Below are positions 47,641-58,634 of a stretch of DNA of 64,000 nt, one piece after another; the first letter of the stretch is position 1, and every line of letters starts with the position of its first letter. The position numbers and the translations under genes were made by a program. Source of the DNA: Apophysomyces variabilis (Eukaryota > Mucoromycota > Mucoromycetes > Mucorales > Mucoraceae); the NCBI GenBank assembly GCA_002749535.1, contig MZZL01000401.1, positions 997,165 through 1,061,164 on the forward strand. The letters run 5' to 3'. Below the pieces are notes generated by a model. That model had not been told where the DNA came from. It saw nothing but the letters and a program-made list of their open reading frames with translations, and did no database searches.

Positions 47641-49182
47641 ATGGCCGACAACTATACTTGGATATTCATCGTTGGCATCGTTGTCTTCTTCCTGGTCATT
47701 ATCATCCTTTTGTGCTTTACAAAAGCAACAGGTGAACGCCTGTTTTTAAGTCAAACAGACGACCTCGAATGTGTGAACGAAATCGTCGAAACACCGGCAT
47801 TGTTGGCAACGCTTTCTGAAGATGCACGACTGAGTTACGAGCGGGCAAAAGGCAAGTATCTTTTAACAAACGATATGCACATAGAAAATAGCAAACCACT
47901 TCCCAAGCAAAAAAAATCATGTCACCAGCCCCATTCTCATTTTCCGTGTTGCAAAGGTTTCCAACAACGATATCCTCCAGACAGTATCCCAACAGACATT
48001 ACTCTATCACAATATGTGTCCATACAAGAAAAAGGCGTTTCGGCTTTTGAATTCGAATGGGACATGGAAACAAACAGTTTTGTGTCCGCACGAACCGAGA
48101 TCCAGTTCTTTTATGGTGAATGTTGTGTCCAGACCAACCTGCCGCTCCCGAGAAATCAAGACGTATACTATTGGGAGGTAAAGAAACGTAATTTCATACA
48201 GACAAATGGTTGCCCGCAGTAGGTGTTAATATACATTATTGACATTTGCTATACTCCTCTCTTCAAACAAAAAGGCCAAGATGTTTGAAAAGCCAAGCAC
48301 AACCACCGTGGCCGTAGGCGTGTCCACCAAGCCCTATCCCCATTGGAGATTACCTGGTAAGGAAACAACATACTATCCTGACCCGTTCCGGTCTGAACCC
48401 ATCCTTCTTCTGTCGCTATAGGCTGGAACCGCCATTCCATAGGTTATTTTAGCGACACAGGTTGTAAATATTTCAATAACCCGTTTCAGGCAAAACCCTA
48501 CGGTCTTGGATTTCAGGAAGGCGACGTCATTGGTGTTGGATATCGACATCGGACAGGAACTATCTTTTTCACACGAAATGGAAGGAAACTAGAGGATGCG
48601 TGCACTGGCCTTCGATGGAACCTGTTCCCTACCATCGGTGCAAACGGTCCTTGTCAAGTACATGTTAATTTAGGTCAAATGGGTAAGCCAGCAAGCATGG
48701 GTGTGAAAAACAGATGGGGAAGAGAAAGAGACAAGTACTAACTAGATTATTGGCCCGGCTGATTAGGTTTCGTCTTTGTGGAAGCTAATGTGAAAAAGTG
48801 GGGTCTAGCACCGATACAGGGTACACTAGCACCTCCACCTGCTTATGGATATGAAGCCGGCTCGCTTTTATTGGAACGGGGGATGACACGACGATCCAAT
48901 GGCACTTTGGGTACTTCCTCTATTTCACGAACATCGCGTAACTCTTGCTTCGGTCGTGACGACGATAGTGATGAGGATGATGACGACGAACAGCCTCTTA
49001 TTCAGATCAACACGCATATTCCAATCCCTCAACCAAACAATCGCCGTGCGAACCATTTCCCTGCTTATTCTCCTCCCGCTTACTCAACTTTTCCCCGTGT
49101 CTCTTCGTTTGCTCCACCCACAATTTTGGAAGAAGCAGAAGAAGAAGCGGCAGAAGAACGTCGTCATGGACTTCTTGATTAG
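47641..49182 (+). CDS. SPRY-domain, PPxY Rsp5 adaptor (Ssh4/Ear1 type)
   Basis: Five exons (47641-47851, 47957-48177, 48275-48356, 48422-48682, 48767-49182) give 396 residues. An N-terminal transmembrane helix (WIFIVGIVVFFLVIIILLCF, residues 6-25) is followed by the Ssh4/Ear1 block PPDSIPTDITLSQYVSIQE and a SPRY domain (VAVGVSTKPYPHWRLPGWN, YGLGFQEGDVIGVGY, IFFTRNG). The C-terminus holds PPAYGYE and PPAYST, ligands for WW domains of the Nedd4-type ligase Rsp5, and an acidic DDDDEQPL stretch. Ssh4/Ear1 proteins direct ubiquitin-dependent sorting of membrane cargo at endosomes and vacuole. Intron 1 appears to be GC-AG (AAAG|GCAAGT), is 105 bp and has no in-frame stop, so an unspliced form would also be translated. 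Confidence 0.88.
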
Positions 49183-49222
49183 TCGAAAAGAAGCTTTTAC
49201 AGACAAAAAAGTTTAATGTATA

Positions 49223-49293
49223 CCCTCCCTCCCTCTCTTTTCTCTTTTCTTCTTTTCCTTTTTTTTTCCTTTTTTCCTTTCTTTTTTCTTCTT
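49223..49293 (+). repeat. 71-bp polypyrimidine tract
   Basis: An uninterrupted C/T run just past the stop codon of the SPRY gene, beginning ccctccctccctct. It is purine-only on the other strand. It lies between two convergent genes. Confidence 0.75.
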
Positions 49294-49473
49294 GATGCAT
49301 TTGTACATATCTGACCGCGTAGTAATAATCTGAAATCTCCATCATTATTATTTTTTTTTCTTTAGAAAAAAGGAAGAGAAATTCATCGTTGACAAAGAAA
49401 AAGAAGTAAGAGAGAAAGATTATTGTAAAGTGGTAAAGGAATAACAGTAAGATGAGATACAAGACGGGATGAC

Positions 49474-49848
49474 TTAGGTCATTCGAACCACCTTGTCTCC
49501 CACCTTAAGCATTTTTTCTGTCATGCCGCCTGACAGCTTCCTCAAACGCTCCTTCTCCTTCATTTCCATTTCCAGTTGCTTTGCTCGCTCGGCTGGCGAC
49601 ATCTGTCTCTGCCATGTTTCTGTCGTCTCGTCATTATCGGTGATAAATGCATTTGGATCAGCTACAGGTCGAGTGCTACCAGTGGACGTTCGACTGGCTT
49701 GCGACAAACGTTGTTCTTGCTGCTGTTTCTTTCGTTCATGCGCTTTAACTTCCTCCTCATGGATACGTTGTGCCTCTAATTCGTGTTGTTCGCGCTCATG
49801 TTCGCGAGCAATCATTTGCTTTTGCGTATACGTCAACTTGGGTTCCAT
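49474..49848 (-). CDS. Small charged coiled-coil protein, unidentified
   Basis: An uninterrupted frame from the ATG at 49848 encodes 124 residues, convergent with the SPRY gene and 145 bp downstream of the SAPS gene stop. The first 55 residues are a Glu/Arg/Gln-rich helix (IAREHEREQHELEAQRIHEE), then a Ser/Thr linker (RTSTGSTRPVAD), then a second charged helix and MLKVGDKVVRMT at the C-terminus. I do not recognise a family. In-frame sequence continues upstream to 49992 but is low complexity (F runs) and probably leader. Confidence 0.6.
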   Translation of the reverse strand: MEPKLTYTQKQMIAREHEREQHELEAQRIHEEEVKAHERKKQQQEQRLSQASRTSTGSTRPVADPNAFITDNDETTETWQRQMSPAERAKQLEMEMKEKERLRKLSGGMTEKMLKVGDKVVRMT

Positions 49849-49993
49849 TCTTTCGGTACTTGCGTAAAATAGTTTAAGGATGGCAGGAAAGAAAAAGAAA
49901 AAAAGTTCATCGGTTTTTTTTGTTTTATCATGAAAATTATGGGGAGTTGAAGGGTCATGGTGATGCAATTGTTGTCTCATTATCCAAAACATT

Positions 49994-52029
49994 TTAGCTA
50001 ATTTGACCTTCCGACGTGGAAGATGATCCCAAGGGTATCTCCTTCTGCTTCTCTTGTTCTACTAACTGATCTACGTAAGATTCCCAGTCATCCCAAGGTA
50101 TGCCTTCCAAGGTATTCCGGATATCACCATGTGTGTCAAGTAACTTGATGATGTCTTTGGAAATCAGTGTCAGATGTCCCATGTATCCAAGCCGCAATCC
50201 ACTTTTGATCCTGCCAAAGCATAAGTTAGACACACTTGCCCTTTTTCTTTATGTTTTCCTTACTTAGCGCTCTCATTTTCTTTGTAAACTTCCAAGATCC
50301 GTTCTACAAGTCGGCTGTCGCTTAACAACTGGAAGAAAGAATAAACTGCCCTGTTCAATACATTTCAACGATTAAATTTTACCTTGCTTAACAATTGTCG
50401 ATTCAAGGGCTGTTCAACGCAAGGGGCATTGAATAGTTGATGTAACAAATCATAAACGGTCGAATGTAGGATATTATTCCACGGAAACGCAAAAAACAGA
50501 TCCTAAAATTCACCGATTATTTGTTTGTTCTTCGATCGTCATATCAAAGTAAAGTTTTCTCCAAACTTACTACAAATCGTCGCAGAGCATCTTGTTCAAT
50601 AAGTACCTCTTTAAAGATATCGGCTGACTTCTTTTGCACTGTATGGTTTGCGCAAAACACGAGCTCGGCAAGAAGTTCACATGCTGCAAGTCGCTCCCTA
50701 CCCAACTGTTCTTGGATTCCAATGGTCGTCTCTACTTTGTTTTTCTAAACTTTCCTGCTTTAATCAAAGGAATAAATCAATACGTTTCTGATCTTACACC
50801 AGATCTTGGGTTATCCAGAATGGACAACAGACGGTCTAAACGTTCGCTCCATACGCATAGTAGGTTCTCGAGTAAATCGTCCCTATGCAATTATTAGAGA
50901 CAAACGTACGTCTTCCATTTCCATGGTGTCATTGGGAATATTACATATCACTGCGAAGCCGTATTAAATGAATCAAGACAATGGTACCATGGAGAAACGA
51001 GTCCACTGCATGTGGTGCTGCAGGATCAAGGATATAATCAGCTATTCCAGCTAGCATTGATCGACTAAAGTTGGGTATCTGAGCGAACATTGCATTGTTA
51101 AAGGATGGATAGATTTTTGCTATTAGCTCGCGGTATTTACCTAATAAGATTATCCAGCAGTTTGTGGGGTGGCGATGTATGGCTAATAAGATCGCATAAT
51201 ACCTGTTGAGCGACTGCATGCATCTGAATTTCATTCCATATGAGATAACCGAAACAACTGCTTTCTTCTTTTGCTATTGCTAAGTTTCCATAGCTCACCT
51301 CTGCATCCAGAAATGGGTCCAACCGATGAACGAGGAACAGAAGAAAATCATTATCAATTAACCACTATACGACACTCAAGTCAGCTCAAAGCATCTTTCT
51401 TCTCAAGTACGAGGAATTGGATTTTACCTGTACAACACCAACACCGTCTGAATGCTGTTCACATTGTATCAGTGTCATTAATAAATCCGATAAATAGGGT
51501 CCTGTGGTGCCATTCAGATGCTTAATCCATTTCTGAACAATGTCTGGCTGGGATTGGATGAAACGCAGCATGTCACCTGGTCGTTTGATCAGCAGGACGC
51601 GGTTGACTTTGCAAAAGTACGTCAATTGTGTATCCAGAGTGTACGGTTGATCCAGCAAAGCCCAAAATACAGTTAACAGTTCGGGATGATTGAACACCAA
51701 GCTGTCCATGAGTGCAGGGACACCTGCCGCAAGAATCTCGCAGGAAAGGACAGCCTTTGTCTGATCGGGTTGTGGAGTCTGAAGCATGTAGTTTATAAGT
51801 TGTGATAATACGTATGGACGTCGAAGACTGCATATATCACCAAGTTTTCTTTTTTAAGTAATGACCATTTCTTTTTTTCTTTTTCTTTTACGTACAAGTC
51901 GATGAGTTTTGGATTCTGCAGTTGAACCTGATGTAACAGTTGTTCATCTTCGAATAGCTCTTCCAGCTTTACATTAGGTCTCGCAAGACGCGTCTCCAAG
52001 CCCGCACCAAATCCGAAGCGGCCTAACAT
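49994..52029 (-). CDS. SAPS-family (Sit4/PP6-associated) phosphatase regulatory subunit
   Basis: A multi-exon gene with firm exons 52029-51896, 51827-51428, 51364-51299 and 51223-51141, and further coding blocks to the stop at 49994 whose junctions I could not all fix (a frame change near 51130 is unexplained). The start MLGRFGFGAG leads to LEELFEDEQLL and NPKLIDF, then RRPYVLSQLINYML and VNRVLLIKRPGDMLRFI, WLIDNDFLLFLVHRLDPF, LCDLISHTSPP, WSERLDRLLSILDN, LACELLAELVFCANH-like helices and DLFFAFPWNNILHSTVYDLL. This is the SAPS solenoid that gives Sit4/PP6 phosphatase its targets in cell-cycle and nutrient signalling. It ends shortly after WESYVDQLVEQEKQ and lacks a long acidic tail. Confidence 0.82.
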
Positions 52030-52610
52030 CCGCTAAGATAGTAATATAGAAAAGGGTAACAATGTGTAAAGGTATTAAGAAGAAGATGAAGTTTTTGCTG
52101 TTACTCCCTTTTTTTTTTCTCGTACTTTGGGTTCTTTTGCTTTCCCCCCCTTCTTTCAGTTCTTTCACCCCGTGACTTTGTAAACTATGAAAATGCTTAA
52201 AGGAAAATCGCATGGAATGGACATATTGTTATCCATTATCTAAAAATGATCATACATTACATTACACTAGAAAGCTATCTTGACCCTAAGGAATATGATA
52301 CCACTTCCTTAATCGATAAGCAACAACCTCGTTACTGATTCATGGGTTGCGCAACTTCACCCCGATATTTTTGCTTTTCGTTTTCTCATCTATAACTCAA
52401 TCGAAATATAAATAAAAGATTGAGAGTAGCAATGATAAATGACTAGGGTCCGTAAAACAGAGATTCATTTATTTTCTAAAACGAAAAACTATACCAAGAC
52501 CGGAAAATAACATGAGTATTTCCGCAACTACTTAGCCAGGTATGGGTCAATTATAGTCTTTGTTATTCGGTGTGTAAAGGCATACATAGACAAACATTTA
52601 TCTTAACACT
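52030..52610. other. Spacer upstream of the SAPS gene
   Basis: A/T-rich, containing the 5' region of the SAPS gene and the 3' end of the small membrane protein gene. A minus frame 52213-51974 overlaps the leader. No supported feature. Confidence 0.5.
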
Positions 52611-52935
52611 TCAGAGACGGAGGCCACCTTGGACTTTAGCATAAGCCAAAACTAGTGCAACACCAACAACAAGACCTTTTCATGATAATAATTCGTTTTA
52701 ATCCTCGCATTAATAACCAAGCTTTTTTTTTGTCTTGGTTAGTTTTCTTACCTTGGTAAAATCCTATTGCTGTAGGAGACGTCAGGTAGCTCTCAGCTTC
52801 TTTCATTTTTGGACGAGCTTTGCGTCGAAGGTCATCCAATTCAGCTCGAAGTCGAGTCACTTCTTCCTGGGCAGCATGAGACGCGTTGTCAATATTCTCA
52901 TTAATTTTCTTCTCAGCGTCGCGCGTGCTTGACAT
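52611..52935 (-). CDS. Small coiled-coil protein with C-terminal membrane segment
   Basis: Two exons, 52935-52752 and 52675-52611, give 82 residues. The first exon encodes a charged amphipathic helix (AAQEEVTRLRAELDDLRRKARPKMKE) ending SPTAIGFYQ. The second, reached over a GT-AG intron, adds GLVVGVALVLAYAKVQGG, a short hydrophobic segment before a basic tail. The layout suggests a small tail-anchored or mitochondrial membrane protein. The family is not recognised. DPH5 lies 158 bp upstream on the same strand. Confidence 0.65.
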
Positions 52936-53092
52936 GATAGCAACAAATAAAAGAGAAGCGATGAAAAGTTAGAAAGCAATAAAAAAAGACGAAAAAAAAT
53001 GCAATAGTACAAGGGTGTCTCTCCCTCTCTCCCTTTATTTTTTTTTTTAATCAGAATTTCACTGACGTCAACGCCAATGCAAATGGTTTGTT

Positions 53093-54267
53093 TCATTTAT
53101 TTTTTTCATGGTGCTTCTTCACGAGGTCATCAAACGAGACTTTATCAAATGCAAACTCTCGAATGAAGTCAGCTTCCATGTCATGCATCCTACTACCAAC
53201 CAAAACCAATGAATGAAGTGGCCCTCCAAAATCCACTTCCAGCAGTTGGCTTAAAGAACCCGCCACAATTTTCTGCGTTGCCGTGCCAATACGAGCACAT
53301 CCAATAGCTAAGGACTCCGGGGTACAAATGCCTTGCTCTCGGTTCTCTTCTATCTCCAAAAGCTGCTCAACAGCCTGATTGACGGTCATGTAACGTGGTG
53401 GTTCATATATCCTACGACCTCTAGCATATAGAAGAAAGAAGGAAAACAGCATCAGTCCAACTTCTTCTACTCTGGCAAAACCATCATAACTTTTTTGTCC
53501 TTCTCTCTTTTCTTTTTTCTTTACCTAGCCAAGTTCTCTATACTTTGCTCTTTGACCTTGATATCTATGTAGAAAATAAGACAGCTTTTCTTTTTAATTT
53601 TCTGTGACCCAATATACTTGGAAAGTCCAGTGGTGTTTACCTAAAAGACAAAGAGTATGCAGACCCAAATCCATATTTTCTTTGATTCGATCATAGAAAC
53701 TGTCCGGTCTCCAGGTATCCGTGAAAAAGACAATCGAGATAGTCTGGCCAAAATTGTATAGTTGCAATCCGCATGCACCAACGGCATTCATGATCGACGC
53801 GTTGTGCACCACCTGAACTGGGATGCCCATCTCACGCGCGCGAATAACAAGATCGGTGTGTGTAGTAGCGCTACGCGAACAATATCAGTCCATCAAAGCA
53901 TTATGAAACCTCTGCAATTTTTTTCTTACCCATAAGGGTCACCCACCACTAAGAAGCTCACATCGATTGTATCAGCATTCGCCAAAATACTATCGCTGTC
54001 CGATTCGACCATTTCACGATCGGCAACAATGACAGGTTTCCCATAGTACGCTTCCTATCGTCTGAATTGAGCGTCTGATCTTTTTTCGTCTTGGTCATTC
54101 AAGCCGCTTTGCGCGTGCATTTCAAAACGTACCAGCTTCTCCTTGCCGACAGTCAGGATCGAGGTGTACGCTTCCAAGTAAACACGTTCGCTTTTCTTGA
54201 CTGCCTCTAATCCTTTGACGGTAATGTCCGTTTCATCGGATAGACCAAGACCAATCACATACAACAT
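53093..54267 (-). CDS. DPH5: Diphthine methyl ester synthase DPH5
   Basis: Five exons (54267-54133, 54054-53930, 53870-53641, 53564-53525, 53420-53093) give 285 residues, the same length as human DPH5. The enzyme uses S-adenosylmethionine to methylate the modified histidine of elongation factor 2 (diphthamide pathway, cytosol); diphthamide is the site used by ADP-ribosylating toxins. Family motifs: [22 protein letters not shown] at the start (here [12 protein letters not shown]), [22 protein letters not shown] (SAM-binding, split by intron 2), [18 protein letters not shown] and [19 protein letters not shown]. All introns are GT-AG, 63-104 bp. No part is missing. Confidence 0.95.
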
Positions 54268-57200
54268 GACAAAATGTTATTGCTTTTCTGCTTGATCTTT
54301 TTCCAAGTCCCTTCAAACGCACCGATTCGAAAGACAGTCACTGCAAAAAGCAGTAGAAGACAGTGAAGTTTGTATGCAGCAACTGCCTGCATATGAATCA
54401 TACAAGTAATTTACAATATAAAGCTACTAATGATAATAACATTGGATAAGGAAAAAAAAAGTAAAAGGTTGCTTATTGTGGAAACGCAGAGTTTTCAAGC
54501 CTTGTAATAGAGAGAGATACTATATCACTGGTTACTCTGTGGACTCATGCCGTGTATTGTCATTGCCCATTATCCTGTTCGGTTTGTATTCAGATATGGA
54601 AAGCGTTTGTTTTCAGGTCCTCTTGGAGATTTGATTTACATGTGAAAGAGAAACTTTAGTCGTAGAAAAGCGTAATCCAACCAAATATAATATGCAGATT
54701 TCTTAAGCTAGGCAGCGAACAATGCAGTTATATTTGATTTATGCATGGTTGAATTAATCAACACACTTTTGTGTTTTTCCCAACTTGTGATATTTCATCC
54801 TGTCTGGCCTAGTTGACAAAAGATAAAAGATCATGAACCAAACACATCATCATGCAGAGTGCCCGAGCTTTTCTGCGACACTAAATTAGGAAATTTCCAT
54901 AAGCGGAAATCATCCGTGATTTAGGCGCAACGCTGAGTAAAAAGACCAATGACCAACAGCCAACCCATGAAATAGTGGCTTGATTGATGGGTCATCTTAG
55001 ACGAGTAGCCGCAGTAAAAACAAGAAAACAAAGAAAACTTTGGATGCTATGTATCTCTGACAACTGTATTTAGAGCTGATCATATTTTGCGATCGATTTC
55101 AACCACGATCTCACTCTAGGCCAGACTACGGAATAACTTGTACCATGCCATTTAAAGAGAATGCCTTTTCCCGTCTATTCTTAGTTGCAGTTAGCAAAAT
55201 TCATCAAACTAGAAAAAAGGGAACGCAGCGCTTGCCCCATTCTTATTGGTATTGCCAGTCAATTAAACGAATAAGCGAATAAAAGGCAGGATACCATAGA
55301 TTGATGAGTTTAGAACAAAACATGTTTGGAGAAAAAGAACATTCTATTGACCCTGTTTTCTTAGAGCCCGCTTTTAACGTATCATGCGGAGATTTGTTCA
55401 CTACGACTGATTAATGAAGCGCCATGTAGCACTAAAACAGGGCTGCGCTCGGCGTGGAAAGCCTTGGGTTATGCAAAAAACAACTTACTGTCGGATGCAA
55501 ATCCCTGCAATCCTGTACTCAGCATCTAGTTCTATTTAGTGATCAGAAAAAAAAAGCTCTACGTATACTCTGCGTTAGGCTTAACAGGTTTAGCCTGCTA
55601 GGCCTGCTACGCCGTTAAATTGATTAACCAAAACATGGTGGGAATCTGGCAACAACCCCTTCACGTTGCATAAGAGGCTAAACTCAGGGTATGATTATGC
55701 ATCTGAGAGGAACTGACAATGAGTGTCAGTCCTAGGGAATGCTCCGACTTTTCGCAACACATGTAACGGAAATTCTTTGTATAAAGTCCTTTGAAAGATT
55801 TCGTTCGCGAACAGACGCCTGATTCTATGAGCTGTTGTGCAGGTTTTCTTTTTGGTCAAGTCAATGAAAGATGATCGATATGGATGATAAATACATAGTA
55901 TTAGCTACATTATCAAACCAGATTAATTAAAGAGAAGGTGTATAAAGATGAGTAGGAAGATCATGAATGTATATTAAGGAATGCGTAAGCACTCACCGTT
56001 CTTTTCAAACTTTGTGACATGAGTGCCCTACCATGTCTGGTCAAGACAATAAGGCATCGTCACTTGGTCCTGTTTTTTCCTGCCTAGGATCAATAAGGGC
56101 TTCTTCCTTACAATGTATACCATCACTTGAGTTTCGTCAAGGAGATGATCATAGGGGGAGGGGAGCCAAGGATAGAAAGTCTGTACGCAGTAAAACACGA
56201 CTCAGCATGTTATACATTAAGCTGCGCATACAAAGGCTAGCAGCGACATTTCTATAGCAAAGAAGCCAGTATAAATCAGTCAATGTTACTCCTTGTTGGT
56301 TCTCTATAGGAAGGAACCCGTTTCCATTTTGAGCTGTTTTAGAAATTTCTTCTCAAATTAGCATTTGCTTCGCAAAAGTACACAATCTCTTATGCCCTAG
56401 ACAAAATCGAAGGAAATGGTTGTCATTCTTCATTCTCTATTTTTGCTTGCAGTAAAAGAATACAAAAAAAAGAAGTGTTTGTGATGATGGGTAATTGGCG
56501 TGGGCATATGCTGCGCCTATATAGGCTAATAGGCTAGATGAGACTGGATGACTAAGAAAAGCTTGAAGGATGATTTGTATACTGTATAGATGAACTTCTG
56601 GTCGTGGTGACACAGCCGATCGCGGACAAAAGGAATTATAAAAGTGCTTGGTTGGAAGTACAGCGCGCACAGCCAAGAATATCTTAGAAAGCTTCGCCTT
56701 CACTTTTGTACTTTGCTTTACTATAGGAAGTGGCGTGCTAAAGCAACTGGTGATTCATCGTTTTGGGCTTTTAAGGAAAAATAGAGTTCGTTCCACATAT
56801 AGCATATCCTGATATGTACAGTTTGTTCAATTGATTTGAATGCAAACAGTACATCATGTATAATAGAAAATGCATTCATTCCTCTGAATGGGAATCCTTA
56901 AAACAGAACATAGAGTGAGAAACGCACTATTTCCATAAACTCGGTTGTTCCTGTTGAAAAGGGCAAGTTGGCGTAGGTAAGTTTTAAACCAAGGAGGCAG
57001 AAAGGCTAATGCAAAGCGCCAAAAAAAAATGAAGTATGGTATAGAGCAACACGCATTCATCCTTTTCTGCTGGATACAGTTTGTTCCTCTCTCTATTGTC
57101 TATATGGAAAAGCGAGAAGAGTACCACAAGTGGGATTCGGTTATTAGTCATTTGATGAAACACATGGTTAGTATTGCATGGCCACCCCGGCAGATTGCAC

Positions 57201-57695
57201 TGTTTCCCATTTGTCCCTCGGCGTATTCGGAATATCAAGAGATCCAGATGCTCACGGGGCCAAATCGCCAGCAAAAAATAAGTGACGAGATGTTCGTTTT
57301 CTAAGAAAAAAAATATTCATTAGACAGATGAATACTTTTTCCCTTTATTTGTCATTTTGCTAGTTGAGGAAAACAAGTTAGTCGGACTGAGATTTGATGG
57401 TCGGATCGATCGAAAACCTTTTTCTTTTTGTTGTCTCTTTAACTCCATTCATCTTACATCCGATCTTGTGGACACAAGGTAGATTTCGTTTTTGCGGCAT
57501 GGACAAGTTCAAAGAAGAAAAAATTACTTTGGTCGAAAAGATATAGGAAAGGGAAAAGAAACTCTAGTAGGATTAATAAAGCATCCTTTCTTTTTCTTCT
57601 TCTTTTGTTGCAGCGAAAACAAAATACACAAGGGATAAAAGTACAAGGGGATAGTAACAACGAAGGAGAGAAGGGACAATGGAAGATTATTTTTG
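54268..57695. other. Long spacer (3.4 kb) with no supported gene
   Basis: Mostly A/T-rich. A slightly G/C-richer stretch at 55420-55760 carries a short direct repeat (gcctgcta twice near 55591) without coding frames. Open frames on both strands around 56984-57304 are mutually exclusive; the minus one vaguely recalls a Myb/SANT helix (WPREHLDLLI) but not convincingly. No RNA gene was recognised. Confidence 0.45.
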
Positions 57696-58634
57696 CTAAA
57701 GACGTCTCCGTAATGCCATCGGACCCAGATCATGGTTGTCCGAGAGTTTCCGTTTCCGTTCCAGCTCCGGAGGGGAGGGAAGGCCATAACGAGCAGGATC
57801 AGAGGCCATGGGGTATGGAGGAATACAATCCACTTTGATCTCGACAGGTGTAGGCATGCCGAGTTTCTGCAGACTATAAAGATGGGACGTCGGAGATTCA
57901 TCACGCTCAGCGCCACTGGGTTCTTTGTCGTTCTCTTGTTGTTCGTCGTCGTTGTCGTCGTCGGATGTGGCACAGAACGAGTGACAAAGCGACGGCAGCG
58001 GAGATAAAGGTGGCGCAGGAATGGGATGGACCTTGAGATGCTGCTGCAACATGGTGATCCACTGATCGTAGGTATTCTTTTTCACATAAAGGCGGTAATC
58101 TAAGAGCTCCAACATGACTTTCTCGGCATGACTGATCTCGGCAGCGCTCAGACCACTGACTTTACTCCAGGCTGAATTTTTGTAGGTTTTATCCTGAAGA
58201 AATTTATGGGCGCAAATTAAGGCTGCAAGGAACATACGACGCCCGCATTTGACATAGACATCGTTGTGACTGGATGCTTCGTTGACTTTGGGGCGAATTC
58301 TGAAAAGATAAAATAAAGCGAGTTGAAGAGTTGAATGAGTGGTACGGGAATGCTTTAGGATATGGTGAAGGAACGTATTCAGGTCGGCAATAGGTTTGTT
58401 GGAAGTTCTGTTGGTTGCTGCCGGCCAAATGGAAGTAATTGCTTGGACTGTGACAACTAGAAGAAAACAATCAGACTGTGTAACACAGACTAGGTTTGCT
58501 GTGTGGGAGTCCTTACCCACAAGGGCGTTGACATAAGCACGTTGTTGCTCACGTTGATGGTGGTTTTGTTGTTGCGGGTGATGAGGAGGAGGACGAGGTT
58601 TTCGATTTTGATTGGTAAGTGCAGATGGGACCAT
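57696..58634 (-). CDS. Pho80/PCL-type cyclin
   Basis: Two exons, 58634-58517 and 58456-57696, give 292 residues. After a Pro/Gln/His-rich N-terminus (PPPHHPQQQNHHQ), the cyclin box starts YVNALVVVTVQAITSIWP and includes the PCL signature HSRTTHSTLQLALFYLFRI, then RRMFLAALICAHKFLQDKTY with the conserved lysine, and NSAWSKVSGLSAAEISHAE and LELLDYRLYV. Pho80/PCL cyclins pair with Pho85-like CDKs controlling nutrient responses, glycogen and morphogenesis. The C-terminus is acidic (DDDNDDEQQEND), then basic (RKRKL). The intron is 60 bp, a multiple of three without stops, so an unspliced product with 20 extra residues is possible. The start at 58634 is preferred over 58673. Confidence 0.87.
   Translation of the reverse strand: MVPSALTNQNRKPRPPPHHPQQQNHHQREQQRAYVNALVGKDSHTANLVCVTQSDCFLLVVTVQAITSIWPAATNRTSNKPIADLNTFLHHILKHSRTTHSTLQLALFYLFRIRPKVNEASSHNDVYVKCGRRMFLAALICAHKFLQDKTYKNSAWSKVSGLSAAEISHAEKVMLELLDYRLYVKKNTYDQWITMLQQHLKVHPIPAPPLSPLPSLCHSFCATSDDDNDDEQQENDKEPSGAERDESPTSHLYSLQKLGMPTPVEIKVDCIPPYPMASDPARYGLPSPPELERKRKLSDNHDLGPMALRRRL

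Noticed and set aside
56984..57304. Myb/SANT-like helix on the minus strand (WPREHLDLLI) opposed by an open plus frame
   Set aside because: Only one weak helix is visible, no second tryptophan spacing or basic recognition helix follows, and no splice partners were found.
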